A stretch of DNA of 64,000 bases from Bacteroidota bacterium (GTDB lineage: Bacteria > Bacteroidota > Bacteroidia > Chitinophagales > Chitinophagaceae). Position 1 is the first letter of the stretch; each line of letters opens with the position of its first letter. The stretch is from NCBI GenBank assembly GCA_016868895.1, contig VGFK01000005.1:31876-95875 (forward strand). The letters are read 5' to 3'. Shown piece by piece: positions 1 to 10,084 of this stretch. The translations under genes were made by a program, and so were the position numbers. The notes beneath the pieces are model-generated. The model had not been told where the DNA came from, did not search any database, and saw only the letters and a program-made list of their open reading frames with translations.

Positions 1-792
1 TTGTACCTTGGAGCGTTCTTGCTCAGCGAGCCGGAGGCCGGGTCGGATGCGACTTCTCAACGGACAACGGTTGAGGACAAAGGAGATCATTTTTTACTCA
101 ATGGCATTAAAAACTGGATTACCAATGGATCCTCTGCCTCGGTATACCTGGTGATGGCGCAAGGAGATCCTGCAAATGGTCACAAAGGAATCAACACATT
201 GATTGTTGAAAAAAACTGGCCCGGTGTGAGCGTTGGGGCAAAAGAAAACAAAATGGGCATTCGCGCCAGCGATACCCACAGCATATCGTTCACGGATGTG
301 AAAGTCCCCAAAGAAAATTTAATCGCCGATCCTGGATTTGGATTTCAGTTTGCCATGAAAACACTTGATGGCGGTCGCATCGGCATTGCAGCACAGGCTC
401 TTGGAATTGCCGGTGGAGCATACGAACGTTCGGTGACCTATGCCAAAGAACGCAAGGCATTTGGAAAAGAGATTGCGCATCATCAGGCGATTCAATTTAA
501 ACTGGCCGATATGGCAACCCGCATAGAGGCAGCGAGGATGCTTTGTTATAAAGCAGCTTGGGAAAAAGATCAGGAGATGGATTATTCCACTTCCGCTGCA
601 ATGGCTAAGGTCTACGCTTCTGAAACAGCGATGTGGGTGAGTACACAGGCTGTGCAGGTCCACGGTGGATACGGATACGTAAAAGAGTTCCACGTAGAAC
701 GGATGATGCGGGATGCAAAGATCACAGAGATTTATGAAGGAACCAGTGAGGTCCAACGTATGGTGATTGGAAGAAAAGTGATTGGTAAATAA
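1..792 (+). CDS. Acyl-CoA dehydrogenase, C-terminal part (cut by window edge)
   Basis: This is the last 263 residues of an FAD-dependent acyl-CoA dehydrogenase, which oxidises acyl-CoA to trans-2-enoyl-CoA in beta-oxidation or branched amino acid breakdown. The reading frame is open from base 1. It begins in the conserved LSEPEAGSD segment of the middle domain, so roughly 115-120 N-terminal residues lie outside the window and the TTG at base 1 is not a start. The C-terminal helical domain has the family signatures QAVQVHGGYGY and EIYEGTSEVQR; Glu246 of this fragment aligns with the catalytic base of short- and medium-chain enzymes. The length fits a family of about 380 residues. Chain-length specificity cannot be read from the fragment. 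The next gene follows almost without a gap. Confidence 0.95.
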   Translation: MYLGAFLLSEPEAGSDATSQRTTVEDKGDHFLLNGIKNWITNGSSASVYLVMAQGDPANGHKGINTLIVEKNWPGVSVGAKENKMGIRASDTHSISFTDVKVPKENLIADPGFGFQFAMKTLDGGRIGIAAQALGIAGGAYERSVTYAKERKAFGKEIAHHQAIQFKLADMATRIEAARMLCYKAAWEKDQEMDYSTSAAMAKVYASETAMWVSTQAVQVHGGYGYVKEFHVERMMRDAKITEIYEGTSEVQRMVIGRKVIGK

Positions 793-798
793 TTGCAG

Positions 799-1473
799 AT
801 GGCTGTCGACACCCTTGCTTATCACCGCATCTGTGCTGAATTGACCGCGCGCAACGTTGCACTGGTCGCGGTTTCCAAAACCAAGCCTGTTGATGACATC
901 CGAGCATTGTATGAATTGGGACAGCGCGATTTTGGTGAAAACTATGTACAGGAACTGGTGCAGAAACAAGCAGAATTACCGGCGGATATTCGTTGGCATT
1001 TCATCGGCCATTTGCAATCCAATAAAATAAAATACATCGCGCCGTTTGTTCATTTGATTCACGGAATTGATTCGCAGAAATTATTGAAGGCTGTCGACAA
1101 AGAAGGACGAAAACTAAATCGAAAAATTGGTTGTCTTTTGCAGGTGCACATTGCACAGGAAGAAACAAAATTTGGATTGAACCGCGATGAAGTCGACCTA
1201 CTCACCCATGCGTATTTCAATCAATCAGCATACGAAGGGGTAGTGGTGAAAGGCCTCATGGGAATGGCATCGTTTACCGATGACACGGTACAGATTGCCC
1301 GTGAAATGAGTACCCTGAAATCTGTCTTTGATGAAATCCGCTCCAGCTATCCATCACATGCCCACCAGTTTGATACGCTTTCGATGGGAATGAGCGGCGA
1401 TTATCCAATTGCCATTGAAAAGGGAAGTACACTGGTGCGTATCGGCAGCCTCCTCTTCGGCACCCGCTCCTAA
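799..1473 (+). CDS. YggS/PLPBP-family pyridoxal phosphate homeostasis protein
   Basis: A 224-residue member of the YggS/PROSC family. These are single-domain alanine-racemase-fold proteins that bind PLP and help keep PLP and amino or keto acid pools balanced; no enzymatic reaction is firmly established. The PLP lysine is Lys27 in VAVSKTKP, followed by the family motifs DFGENYVQE, WHFIGHLQSNK and SMGMSGDYPIA near the C-terminus. The ATG at 799 is preferred. A TTG at 793 is in frame and would add two residues. The gene lies 6 bases after the acyl-CoA dehydrogenase stop and is probably co-transcribed with it. Confidence 0.93.
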   Translation: MAVDTLAYHRICAELTARNVALVAVSKTKPVDDIRALYELGQRDFGENYVQELVQKQAELPADIRWHFIGHLQSNKIKYIAPFVHLIHGIDSQKLLKAVDKEGRKLNRKIGCLLQVHIAQEETKFGLNRDEVDLLTHAYFNQSAYEGVVVKGLMGMASFTDDTVQIAREMSTLKSVFDEIRSSYPSHAHQFDTLSMGMSGDYPIAIEKGSTLVRIGSLLFGTRS

Positions 1474-1485
1474 CCCGCCACTCCT

Positions 1486-1506
1486 ACAACATACAACTTA
1501 CAACCT
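1486..1506. repeat. Three-unit heptad repeat at a convergent gene junction
   Basis: Three consecutive 7-base units (acaacat, acaactt, acaacct) lie between the convergent yggS-like and M20 genes. The TAA stop of the M20 gene (minus strand, 1498-1500) falls inside the array. The reverse complement resembles the longer heptad array at 22497-22538, which also overlaps the stop codon of a minus-strand gene. No hairpin is evident. Confidence 0.6.
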
Positions 1507-2787
1507 CTTCTTATAATCAAAAACAATATTACAAAACGCCTTTACCCCCACATCCAGCATGCTGTCATCGATGTAAAAATCAGGTGTATGGTGGGGTGCT
1601 GCTTTTGAAGGATCTGTTCCTTTTGGCATGCCGCCTAAGTTAAAAAAGAAACTGGGTGCACGTTCACCAAAGAACGAAAAGTCCTCCGCTCCGGTTGTCC
1701 ACCTGCCCATTGAAACGCGGTCTTTACCGGCAGCTTTTTCCAGTGAAGGGACCATGGCTGCCACCAATGCCGGGTCGTTATAGGTGACCAGTGTTTTGGT
1801 ATCGATGTTGACTTCAACCTGTGCGCCCCAGGCTTCTGCTACATTCTGAGCCACCTGGCGAATTTTGGCATGCACATCTTTTTGCATTTTACTGTCGAGG
1901 GTGCGAATAGTACCCTCCAGCTCTGCTTCCTCTGGAATGATGTTGGCCCGCACACCGCTGTGGAACTTGCCGACCGTTATGACGACGGGCGCGACGGTCA
2001 GGTCTTGTTGTCGACTCACAATGGTTTGCAGGTTGTTGATGATTTGAGTACCCACCACAATCGGATCGATTCCGGTCCACGGAGTTGAACCGTGCGTTTG
2101 CTTGCCTTTGACTTTTATGGTAAACCAATCAGACGAAGCCATCATCGATCCGCTGATGTATTTGATTTGCCCAATCTCCAATCCCGATGCGATGTGTAAC
2201 CCAAATACGGCATCCACTTTTGGATTGTCCATTGCTCCTTCTTTGATCATGAGTGGAGCGCCGCCTTCTTCATTGGCAGGTGGACCTTCTTCGGCGGGTT
2301 GAAAAAAGAATTTTACAGTCCCGGCAATATCTTTTTTCATGGATGCAAGAACTTCTGCAGCGCCCATCAAAATGGAAGTATGCGTATCGTGGCCGCAGGC
2401 ATGCATGACGGAAACCGTGTTGCCTTGGTAGTCAGCGGTAACCGTTGATTTATAAGGAACATCGACGCGCTCTTTTACAGGGAGTGCATCGATATCGGCT
2501 CTTAGGGCAATAACGGGACCGGGTTTACCTCCTCTTAAAATTCCCACCACAGCCGTTTTGGCCATTTTTTGTACCTCAATGCCCAGTCGCGACAAATGGG
2601 CTGCAATGTATTCCTGCGTTTTGAATTCACGGTTGCCCAATTCTGGGTTCTGGTGAATGTGCCTTCGCCATTCAATGAGTTTTGCGGACAGGGCGGTCGA
2701 TTTTGCATCGATGACCGACTCATACCCGTTTTGTGCATGAACCAGAGAGGCAGTCGACAACAGCAAAAGCAGGGAAAAGAAGCGCAT
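1498..2787 (-). CDS. Exported M20 family amidohydrolase (hippurate/N-acyl amino acid hydrolase type)
   Basis: A 429-residue zinc-dependent peptidase M20D-type amidohydrolase, expected to cleave N-acyl amino acids, hippurate-like amides or small peptides. The N-terminus (MRFFSLLLLLSTASLVHAQ) is a Sec signal peptide, so the enzyme should act in the periplasm, unlike the usual cytoplasmic members. Metal-site motifs are MHACGHDTHTS (about residues 128-138), QPAEEGPP (about 162-169), GLHIASG and the C-terminal HHTPDF. The dimerisation lid domain lies between about residues 210 and 320. The true acyl group and amino acid are unknown. It converges with the yggS-like gene and diverges from the ABC-F gene. 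Confidence 0.9.
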   Translation of the reverse strand: MRFFSLLLLLSTASLVHAQNGYESVIDAKSTALSAKLIEWRRHIHQNPELGNREFKTQEYIAAHLSRLGIEVQKMAKTAVVGILRGGKPGPVIALRADIDALPVKERVDVPYKSTVTADYQGNTVSVMHACGHDTHTSILMGAAEVLASMKKDIAGTVKFFFQPAEEGPPANEEGGAPLMIKEGAMDNPKVDAVFGLHIASGLEIGQIKYISGSMMASSDWFTIKVKGKQTHGSTPWTGIDPIVVGTQIINNLQTIVSRQQDLTVAPVVITVGKFHSGVRANIIPEEAELEGTIRTLDSKMQKDVHAKIRQVAQNVAEAWGAQVEVNIDTKTLVTYNDPALVAAMVPSLEKAAGKDRVSMGRWTTGAEDFSFFGERAPSFFFNLGGMPKGTDPSKAAPHHTPDFYIDDSMLDVGVKAFCNIVFDYKKRL

Positions 2788-2837
2788 ATTGTTGGGTTTA
2801 GGGACTCAATTTAAGGAATTTGAGCGTTCTGTTTTCG

Positions 2838-4496
<1,659 letters not shown>

Positions 4497-4504
4497 TACT
4501 GCGG

Positions 4505-6049
4505 TTATTGACGGTGTTCGCCAAACACTTTTCTCAGCGCATGCGAGATCTCTCCTAACGTACAGTAATGTTTAACGGCTGATAATACGACTGGCATCAG
4601 GTTGGTGCCATCTTTTGCAGCAGTTACAATATCTGCAAGACACCGTTCAGCCGCCTGTGCATCGCGTTTCGCTTTGAGTCGGCTGATCTTTTCAGTTTGC
4701 GCACGCCGAATCTCATCGGAGATTTTGAATTGGACAGGAGGCAGGGGGTCGGTCGACTGAAAACGGTTCATGCCGACAATGATCTTTTTTTCTGTTTCAA
4801 TATCGCGCTGGTACTGATAAGCACTTTGTGCAATTTGCTCTTGCATGAATCCTTTTTCAATGGCTTTCACGCTTCCGCCCATTGCATCAATCACCTGCAT
4901 GATCTTTCGGGTTTCTTCTTCCATCGAGCACGTGAGGGATTCTACATAGTAGGATCCGCCCAGTGGATCGGCTGTATCGGCTGCTCCACTTTCGAACGCA
5001 ATGATTTGCTGCGTCCGCAAGGCAACCTGAGCAGCTTCTTCTGTAGGAAGATTCAAGGCTTCATCGTACCCATTGGTGTGCAGCGATTGTGTTCCGCCCA
5101 GCACAGCCGAGAGTGCCTGAATGGTGACACGCGCAATGTTGTTGAGCGGCTGTTGTTGAGTGAGGGTGCTGCCTCCGGTTTGCGCATGGAACCGAAGCAT
5201 TGTTGCTTTGGGGTCAGTGGCACCCAACTCTTCCATGATGCTGCACCATAGCTTACGTGCGGCACGGAATTTGGCGACTTCTGCAAAGAGGTCGTTGTGG
5301 GCATTGAAAAAGAAGGAGAGCCGTTTGCCCAATGTATTGATCTCCATTCCCTTTTCCAATGCAGCTTTCACATACGCTTTGCCATTACTAAGTGTAAAAG
5401 CGATTTCCTGTGCTGCAGTGCTCCCGGCTTCCCGGATATGGTACCCGGAGATGGAAATGGTATTCCATTTCGGCATCTCTTTGCTGCACCACTCGAATAT
5501 ATCGGTAATGATGCGCATGGAAGCCTGTGGCGGATAGATATAGGTGCCGCGTGCAGCATATTCTTTGAGGATGTCGTTTTGAATGGTTCCGTTGAGTGCA
5601 GCAATGGACGCGCCCTTTTTCTTGGCGACTGCTGCATAAAGGGCCAGTAGAATGAAACCTGTTGCATTGATCGTCATCGATGTTGAAACTTTTTCAAGAT
5701 CAATACCATCAAAGAGCAGTTCCATGTCTTCGATGCTGTCGATGGCAACGCCGACTTTTCCGACTTCCCCCTCAGCCAAAGGGTCGTCGCTGTCGTATCC
5801 GATTTGAGTCGGCAAATCAAATGCAACACTCAATCCAGTCACCCCATGATCCAGCAAGAAGCGATAGCGCTTGTTGCTTTCTTCCGCAGTAGAAAACCCG
5901 GCATATTGACGCATGGTCCAGTGCTTTCCCCGGTACATGTCCTCCTGTATCCCCCGGGTATACGGTGGAGTACCCGGAGCAGGCTCCGCAGCCGGAAGGT
6001 CGTGTGGACCATAGACTTTTTTTATTTCAATGCCGGAGTCGTTTTTCAT
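4505..6049 (-). CDS. Methylmalonyl-CoA mutase catalytic subunit without B12 domain
   Basis: A 514-residue TIM-barrel catalytic subunit of the acyl-CoA mutase family, interconverting methylmalonyl-CoA and succinyl-CoA in propionate metabolism. It aligns with the family through [46 protein letters not shown] and [17 protein letters not shown]. The Tyr in RQYAGFS is the residue that favours methylmalonyl-CoA; 2-hydroxyisobutyryl-CoA mutases carry Ile there. The protein stops where the linker and cobalamin-binding domain (DxHxxG) would begin, so it needs a separate small subunit. None is seen in this window. The small gene at 6053-6508 is immediately upstream on the same strand (3-base gap) and probably shares its transcript. 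Ethylmalonyl or isobutyryl specificity cannot be excluded. Confidence 0.88.
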   Translation of the reverse strand: MKNDSGIEIKKVYGPHDLPAAEPAPGTPPYTRGIQEDMYRGKHWTMRQYAGFSTAEESNKRYRFLLDHGVTGLSVAFDLPTQIGYDSDDPLAEGEVGKVGVAIDSIEDMELLFDGIDLEKVSTSMTINATGFILLALYAAVAKKKGASIAALNGTIQNDILKEYAARGTYIYPPQASMRIITDIFEWCSKEMPKWNTISISGYHIREAGSTAAQEIAFTLSNGKAYVKAALEKGMEINTLGKRLSFFFNAHNDLFAEVAKFRAARKLWCSIMEELGATDPKATMLRFHAQTGGSTLTQQQPLNNIARVTIQALSAVLGGTQSLHTNGYDEALNLPTEEAAQVALRTQQIIAFESGAADTADPLGGSYYVESLTCSMEEETRKIMQVIDAMGGSVKAIEKGFMQEQIAQSAYQYQRDIETEKKIIVGMNRFQSTDPLPPVQFKISDEIRRAQTEKISRLKAKRDAQAAERCLADIVTAAKDGTNLMPVVLSAVKHYCTLGEISHALRKVFGEHRQ

Positions 6050-6052
6050 GCA

Positions 6053-6508
6053 TTAAAGTTGAGCATGGGTCTGTTTGGCTTCTTTTTTGATGGCCTCCAA
6101 CACCATTGGCTGCAAGGAGGCATTGGCATCGGCGTGCAAAAATGCTTTCCATGCGTCTTCCCAAGCGGAACCCATAGCCGTTTCCGGGAGGGTTTTATTC
6201 AGTTGTTCAATGATGAACAGTTGCTGGTCCTTGAGGTCGCAGACCGACTGCCAAAGTTCTTCGGAAACGTAGATCTGCTGCGTGATGACGTGCTCAAATT
6301 CAGATGAAATGGCTGCAGCGTATACGGCAGCCAGCTGTTTGGCCGTCAGCGTACCTGCTGGGAGACGCTCTGAAAGAGCCGGAAACCCCATGCGCTGAAC
6401 CAGCGTGAGGAGTCGCTCATACGCCTGCATTTTCAGTTGAGATGGCACGATGGACATGTTCTTCAAAGGTACAACGGGACTCTTGAACTTGATTTTCCCA
6501 TTTGTCAT
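6053..6508 (-). CDS. Conserved hypothetical protein next to the mutase gene (DUF7935-like)
   Basis: A 151-residue predicted cytoplasmic, mostly helical protein with no catalytic motif. The segment LKMQAYERLLTLVQRM resembles a small Bacteroidota family that is often found beside methylmalonyl-CoA mutase subunits, but many relatives begin with a membrane segment that is missing here. The start at 6508 is uncertain; an ATG at 6457 (MSIVPSQLKM) would give a 134-residue protein and would leave room for regulatory DNA before the divergent iscA-like gene. The 3-base gap to the mutase suggests translational coupling. Function is unknown. Confidence 0.7.
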   Translation of the reverse strand: MTNGKIKFKSPVVPLKNMSIVPSQLKMQAYERLLTLVQRMGFPALSERLPAGTLTAKQLAAVYAAAISSEFEHVITQQIYVSEELWQSVCDLKDQQLFIIEQLNKTLPETAMGSAWEDAWKAFLHADANASLQPMVLEAIKKEAKQTHAQL

Positions 6509-6516
6509 TAATTTTG
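6509..6516 (+). promoter_or_regulatory. Bacteroidota -7 box directly before the iscA-like gene
   Basis: TAATTTTG fits TAnnTTTG exactly and ends only 4 bases before the ATG at 6521. TTG trinucleotides at 6483-6485 and 6489-6491 lie 23 and 17 bases upstream, within the range seen in this phylum. If used, the transcript would begin at or very near the start codon, giving a leaderless or nearly leaderless mRNA. Confidence 0.5.
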
Positions 6517-6520
6517 CAGC

Positions 6521-6862
6521 ATGGAAACTACAACGGCAGCGCCTATTCGTATAACGGAAACAGCCCTGGAAGAGTTAAAGCGGTTCATCACGGAACATGC
6601 CGTGGAAGGCAAAATGCTGCGCATTGGAGTCAAAGGAGGCGGGTGCTCGGGACTCAGTTATATCCTGGAAATGGATGAGCAGAAAGAACGCGATGAAGTC
6701 CATAGCCTCGAAGGCATTTCTTGTCTCATCGATCCAGCCCATGCGTTGTATCTGTTCGGAATGGAAATCGATTGGAAGAAAGGATTGGACGCACGAGGTT
6801 TTGTGTTCAACAATCCCAACGCGTCCTCCACTTGCGGATGCGGCAGTTCATTTGCGGTATAA
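6521..6862 (+). CDS. HesB/IscA-type iron-sulfur cluster assembly protein
   Basis: A 113-residue A-type carrier that accepts Fe-S clusters from a scaffold and passes them to apo-proteins. The three conserved cysteines are present: one in GGGCSGLSY (about residue 43) and two in the C-terminal STCGCGSSF. The domain starts at about residue 10 (ITETALEEL). The gene is isolated from other isc or suf genes here, so it may correspond to an ErpA- or SufA-like general carrier. It is divergent from the mutase operon and followed by a terminator shared with secDF. Confidence 0.93.
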   Translation: METTTAAPIRITETALEELKRFITEHAVEGKMLRIGVKGGGCSGLSYILEMDEQKERDEVHSLEGISCLIDPAHALYLFGMEIDWKKGLDARGFVFNNPNASSTCGCGSSFAV

Positions 6863-6867
6863 AAAAA

Positions 6868-6888
6868 ACGCAGGCGATTGGCCTGCGT
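6868..6888. terminator. Bidirectional terminator between iscA-like and secDF genes
   Basis: A perfect 8-bp stem (acgcaggc / gcctgcgt) with a 5-base loop. It is followed by four T on the + strand and flanked by eight A on the left (6861-6868), which read as a T run for minus-strand transcripts. It can therefore stop both the iscA-like gene (ends 6862) and secDF (ends 6911). Confidence 0.85.
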
Positions 6889-6910
6889 TTTGGGAGCTAT
6901 TCATCAGAGC

Positions 6911-9900
6911 CTACTTTTTCTTTTTCTCCGTATCGGCGGCACCCAGGGGTTTGTCCTTGGCCACATCCACGAGCACCGGTGATGCCACAAAGATGGTAGA
7001 GTAAGAACCCGAGATCACACCCACCAACATGGCAAAGGCAAATCCCCGGGTTACCTCACCACCAAAGATGAAGAGGATCAAGAGCGTTAGGAATACCGTG
7101 ACAGAAGTCATGATGGTACGGCTAAGGGTATCGTTGATGGCGCGATTGATGATTTCATTTTTAGATGCGCCTTTGAGTTTTGTACTGTACTCACGGATAC
7201 GATCGAATACAATTACTGTATCGTTCATTGAGAAACCGATTACCGTCAGAATCGCTGCGATGAAGTGTTGATCGATTTCAAGCGGGAAGGGAACCACGCC
7301 TCTGAGGAATGAGAATACCGCGAGCGTAACAAACACGTCGTGCAGTGTTGCGATGATTGTACCGATAGAATACCTCCAGTCGCGGAACCTCAGGAAGATA
7401 TACAGGAAGATCGCGATCACTCCGAGGACAGTCGCCTGCACCGCACCTTTTTTCAGGTCATCTGAAATGGAAGGCTGAACGGTTTGTGAACTTTGTTTAT
7501 AATCTTTCTTGAAATCAGCAAACGTCAATCCATCAGGAAGCACATCTTTGAGTCCTGCGAAGAGGGCAGCTTCAACGGTAGAGTCCGTAGACTTACTCGC
7601 GTTGTCAATCAAATAAGATGTAGTGATGTTCAGCGTTTTCTCATCGCCCACTGTTTTGATGATGGGAGACTCGCCTTCAAATGCTTTGGTGAGCGATGCG
7701 CGTATAGCGTTGTTTTCGACCGCCTTTTCAAATGCAATGGTATAGCTTCTTCCTCCTTTGTATTCAACACCCTCATCAAAACCATTGAAATAAGAACCTA
7801 CACCCAGAATCAATACGATTGCTGAAGTGAAGTAGGCTACTTTTCTGAATTCAATGAATTTGAAGTTGGCATTCTTGAGGAAGCCTTTGCTGAATCCGGT
7901 GAAGTATTTGAATTCTTTTTTCTTATTGGTCCAGAAATCAGTGATCAAACGGGAGATCAGGATTCCGCAGAACAAGGAAAGCAGAATGCCCAAAATTTGA
8001 GTCGTTGCAAAACCTAGGATAGGTCCCAATCCAAAATAGAAGAGGATGATGGCTGTGATCAAGGTGGTGATGTGTGCGTCCAATACGGGCGCCATGGAAA
8101 TGCTGTATCCTTGCGCAACTGCCTGCTGATAGCTTCTTCCAAAATTCAATTCATCCTTGATGCGTTCGAAGATCACTACGTTGGTGTCTACTGCCATACC
8201 GATGGTCAGTACCAGACCGGCAATACCCGGAGCAGTCAGCGTAGCACCCAATGCACTGAGTACTCCTACTGTAAACAGGAGATTCAGGATCAGGGAAATA
8301 TTGGCTACCCATCCGCCTGTGTTATAGTAGGCGAGCATGAGCGCGAAAATCACCAGGAATGATATAGCGAACGAAAGGGTACCACCATCGATGGCTTCGG
8401 CACCGAGTGTGGGACCAACAACTTGTTCTTGCACGATGAGTGCGGGGGCGGGAAGTTTACCGGATTGAAGAATATTGGCCAGATCCTGCGCTTCTTCAAT
8501 TGTGAAGTTTCCGCTGATTTCTGAATTGCCCGTTGTGATCGGATTGATGACCGTTGGTGCCGAGTACACCAAGTTATCCAGTACAATCGCAATTGGTTTG
8601 CCCACGTTGTTGGTGGTCATTTCACCCCAGGTGCGCTCGCCTTGCTTGGTCATCAGCATTTTGATGGCAGGTCTGCCACGGTCATCGTAGTCCTGAGAAG
8701 CTTGCTGTACGCCATCGCCTTCTAGTTTTGCTTTGTCCTGTCCCTCGATGGTTTTCAGTGCATACACCGCAACCACATCGCCCTTCACTCCTTGTTCGTT
8801 TGTCTCAGGAATCCCAAAAACAAATCGCACGTTGCCGGGGAATTGTCCGCGTACGCTTTCAATCGCCAGGTATTCGCTCATGAGCGCCGTATCGCGGGTA
8901 GAAATGTAACCCAGGTTGGGGGCAAAATTCATTCTGCCTTGCGCATCCTGTTGAGGAGGCACGGGCTGGAAGATGGTGAAAAAAGAACGAGCAGGTGCTT
9001 TCGCGGCATCTTTTTTAACCGGTGCAGTTTTCACCAGCTCAGATATAGTTGCTGTTTTGGTTGTGTCGGTGTTGGCTTTGGTTTCGGCGGCTGCAGCGGG
9101 TTGTGTGCTGTCGCCAGCAGTTCCTTCATAGTACGCCTGCAAAGCTTTTTCTGCATCAGAGAAAGGTTTGTCCAATTCTCCAATGTTGTACAGTTCCCAG
9201 AACTGCAAGTTGGCAGTGGCCTGCAAGTACTTCCGTACACGCTCGGGATCATCTTTTACACCGGGCAATTCCACTGTGATGATGCCCTTGGCTTTATCCA
9301 ACTGAATATTGGGCTGAGCCACACCGAACTGGTCGATACGCTTTTGCAGGACATTGAAGGTATTGCTGATGGCTCCTTCTGCAGAAGTTTGCAGCTTAGC
9401 GATCACATCGTTATCGGTGTCTTCGATCTTGATCCCTCTGCCTCCGCTTCCTGCAAAGAGGGGAGCGAGGCGACCAGCAGGATTCTGGCGCTTGTAGGCT
9501 TCAGCAAAGAGGGAGATGAAGTCTTCGTCGCTGGTCTGACGCAGCTGCAGTGCTTCTTTGATGGCACTGTTGAGCGATGGGTCGCGGGGATTGACCGCCA
9601 ATGATTTGAGCAGTCCCTCCAATTCCACTTCAAGGGTTACACTCATACCGCCTTGCAGGTCCAATCCCAGGTTCAGTTCCTGCTCTTTGGCCTTCTGGTA
9701 GCTGATGGCACCGGTGATGCCATAGGTCACCGTGGTCTCACGGGTACTGTCCAACAAGCGCTTGTACCGCTTGTTGAATTCCAGTTCGGAAGTCTCGGTA
9801 TCTGCCTTAGGAAAGTTTACTTTGACGAAAGCGCCCGCCTTTGTTTCCTGCTTTTCTTCGTGGTTACGAACCACCCAGGTAAAATGAAGCTGATATAGGG

Positions 9901-9952
9901 AGATCAGGATGAGGGCTACCGCAAAAAAACGAACCAAGCCTTTCAGTTGCAT
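6911..9952 (-). CDS. secDF: Fused protein translocase SecDF
   Basis: A 1013-residue fusion of SecD and SecF, the proton-driven accessory module of the Sec translocon. SecD occupies about the first 620 residues: a TM1 near the N-terminus, a large periplasmic P1 region with an Ala/Lys/Thr-rich insertion (about 320-370), then five TM segments beginning near IDGGTLSFAISFLV. The motif LGLDLQGGMSVTLEV marks SecD. SecF follows with NGFDEGVEYKGGRSY and six TMs including IGFSMNDTVIVFDRIRE. The C-terminus is lysine-rich (DTEKKKK). The ATG at 9952 (MQLKGLVRF) is chosen because a -7 promoter box lies at 10006-10013, inside any longer reading; the in-frame ATG at 10030 would be upstream of transcription. 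Fused SecDF is usual in Bacteroidota. Confidence 0.96.
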   Translation of the reverse strand: MQLKGLVRFFAVALILISLYQLHFTWVVRNHEEKQETKAGAFVKVNFPKADTETSELEFNKRYKRLLDSTRETTVTYGITGAISYQKAKEQELNLGLDLQGGMSVTLEVELEGLLKSLAVNPRDPSLNSAIKEALQLRQTSDEDFISLFAEAYKRQNPAGRLAPLFAGSGGRGIKIEDTDNDVIAKLQTSAEGAISNTFNVLQKRIDQFGVAQPNIQLDKAKGIITVELPGVKDDPERVRKYLQATANLQFWELYNIGELDKPFSDAEKALQAYYEGTAGDSTQPAAAAETKANTDTTKTATISELVKTAPVKKDAAKAPARSFFTIFQPVPPQQDAQGRMNFAPNLGYISTRDTALMSEYLAIESVRGQFPGNVRFVFGIPETNEQGVKGDVVAVYALKTIEGQDKAKLEGDGVQQASQDYDDRGRPAIKMLMTKQGERTWGEMTTNNVGKPIAIVLDNLVYSAPTVINPITTGNSEISGNFTIEEAQDLANILQSGKLPAPALIVQEQVVGPTLGAEAIDGGTLSFAISFLVIFALMLAYYNTGGWVANISLILNLLFTVGVLSALGATLTAPGIAGLVLTIGMAVDTNVVIFERIKDELNFGRSYQQAVAQGYSISMAPVLDAHITTLITAIILFYFGLGPILGFATTQILGILLSLFCGILISRLITDFWTNKKKEFKYFTGFSKGFLKNANFKFIEFRKVAYFTSAIVLILGVGSYFNGFDEGVEYKGGRSYTIAFEKAVENNAIRASLTKAFEGESPIIKTVGDEKTLNITTSYLIDNASKSTDSTVEAALFAGLKDVLPDGLTFADFKKDYKQSSQTVQPSISDDLKKGAVQATVLGVIAIFLYIFLRFRDWRYSIGTIIATLHDVFVTLAVFSFLRGVVPFPLEIDQHFIAAILTVIGFSMNDTVIVFDRIREYSTKLKGASKNEIINRAINDTLSRTIMTSVTVFLTLLILFIFGGEVTRGFAFAMLVGVISGSYSTIFVASPVLVDVAKDKPLGAADTEKKKK

Positions 9953-10005
9953 ATCGATCTGTTTTCGCTTAAAATATGAAGGGTCCCCGACCGGGTCAGG
10001 GCGGG

Positions 10006-10013
10006 CAAAGATA
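10006..10013 (-). promoter_or_regulatory. -7 box for secDF
   Basis: On the minus strand this reads TATCTTTG, a match to TAnnTTTG, about 54 bases before the secDF ATG at 9952. It helps fix the secDF start. Confidence 0.6.
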
Positions 10014-10036
10014 GGGGATTTTAGGGTCAAATCATA

Positions 10037-10066
10037 TTGGAATTGACCTCGGTTTTTTTACCTTTG
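10037..10066 (+). promoter_or_regulatory. -33/-7 promoter for the aminotransferase gene
   Basis: TTG at 10037-10039 is followed after 19 bases by TACCTTTG (10059-10066), a complete Bacteroidota promoter (TTG-N17-23-TAnnTTTG). It ends 18 bases before the ATG at 10085 and lies back to back with the secDF promoter. Confidence 0.75.
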
Positions 10067-10084
10067 CGGCAAATAAAAACAGCC

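Noticed and set aside
8792..9604. Long + strand open frame opposite secDF
   Set aside because: It has no recognisable domain and is the antisense shadow of the SecD coding region.
9953..10030. secDF start at ATG 10030
   Set aside because: It lies upstream of the -7 box at 10006-10013, and the extra residues are not seen in SecD proteins.
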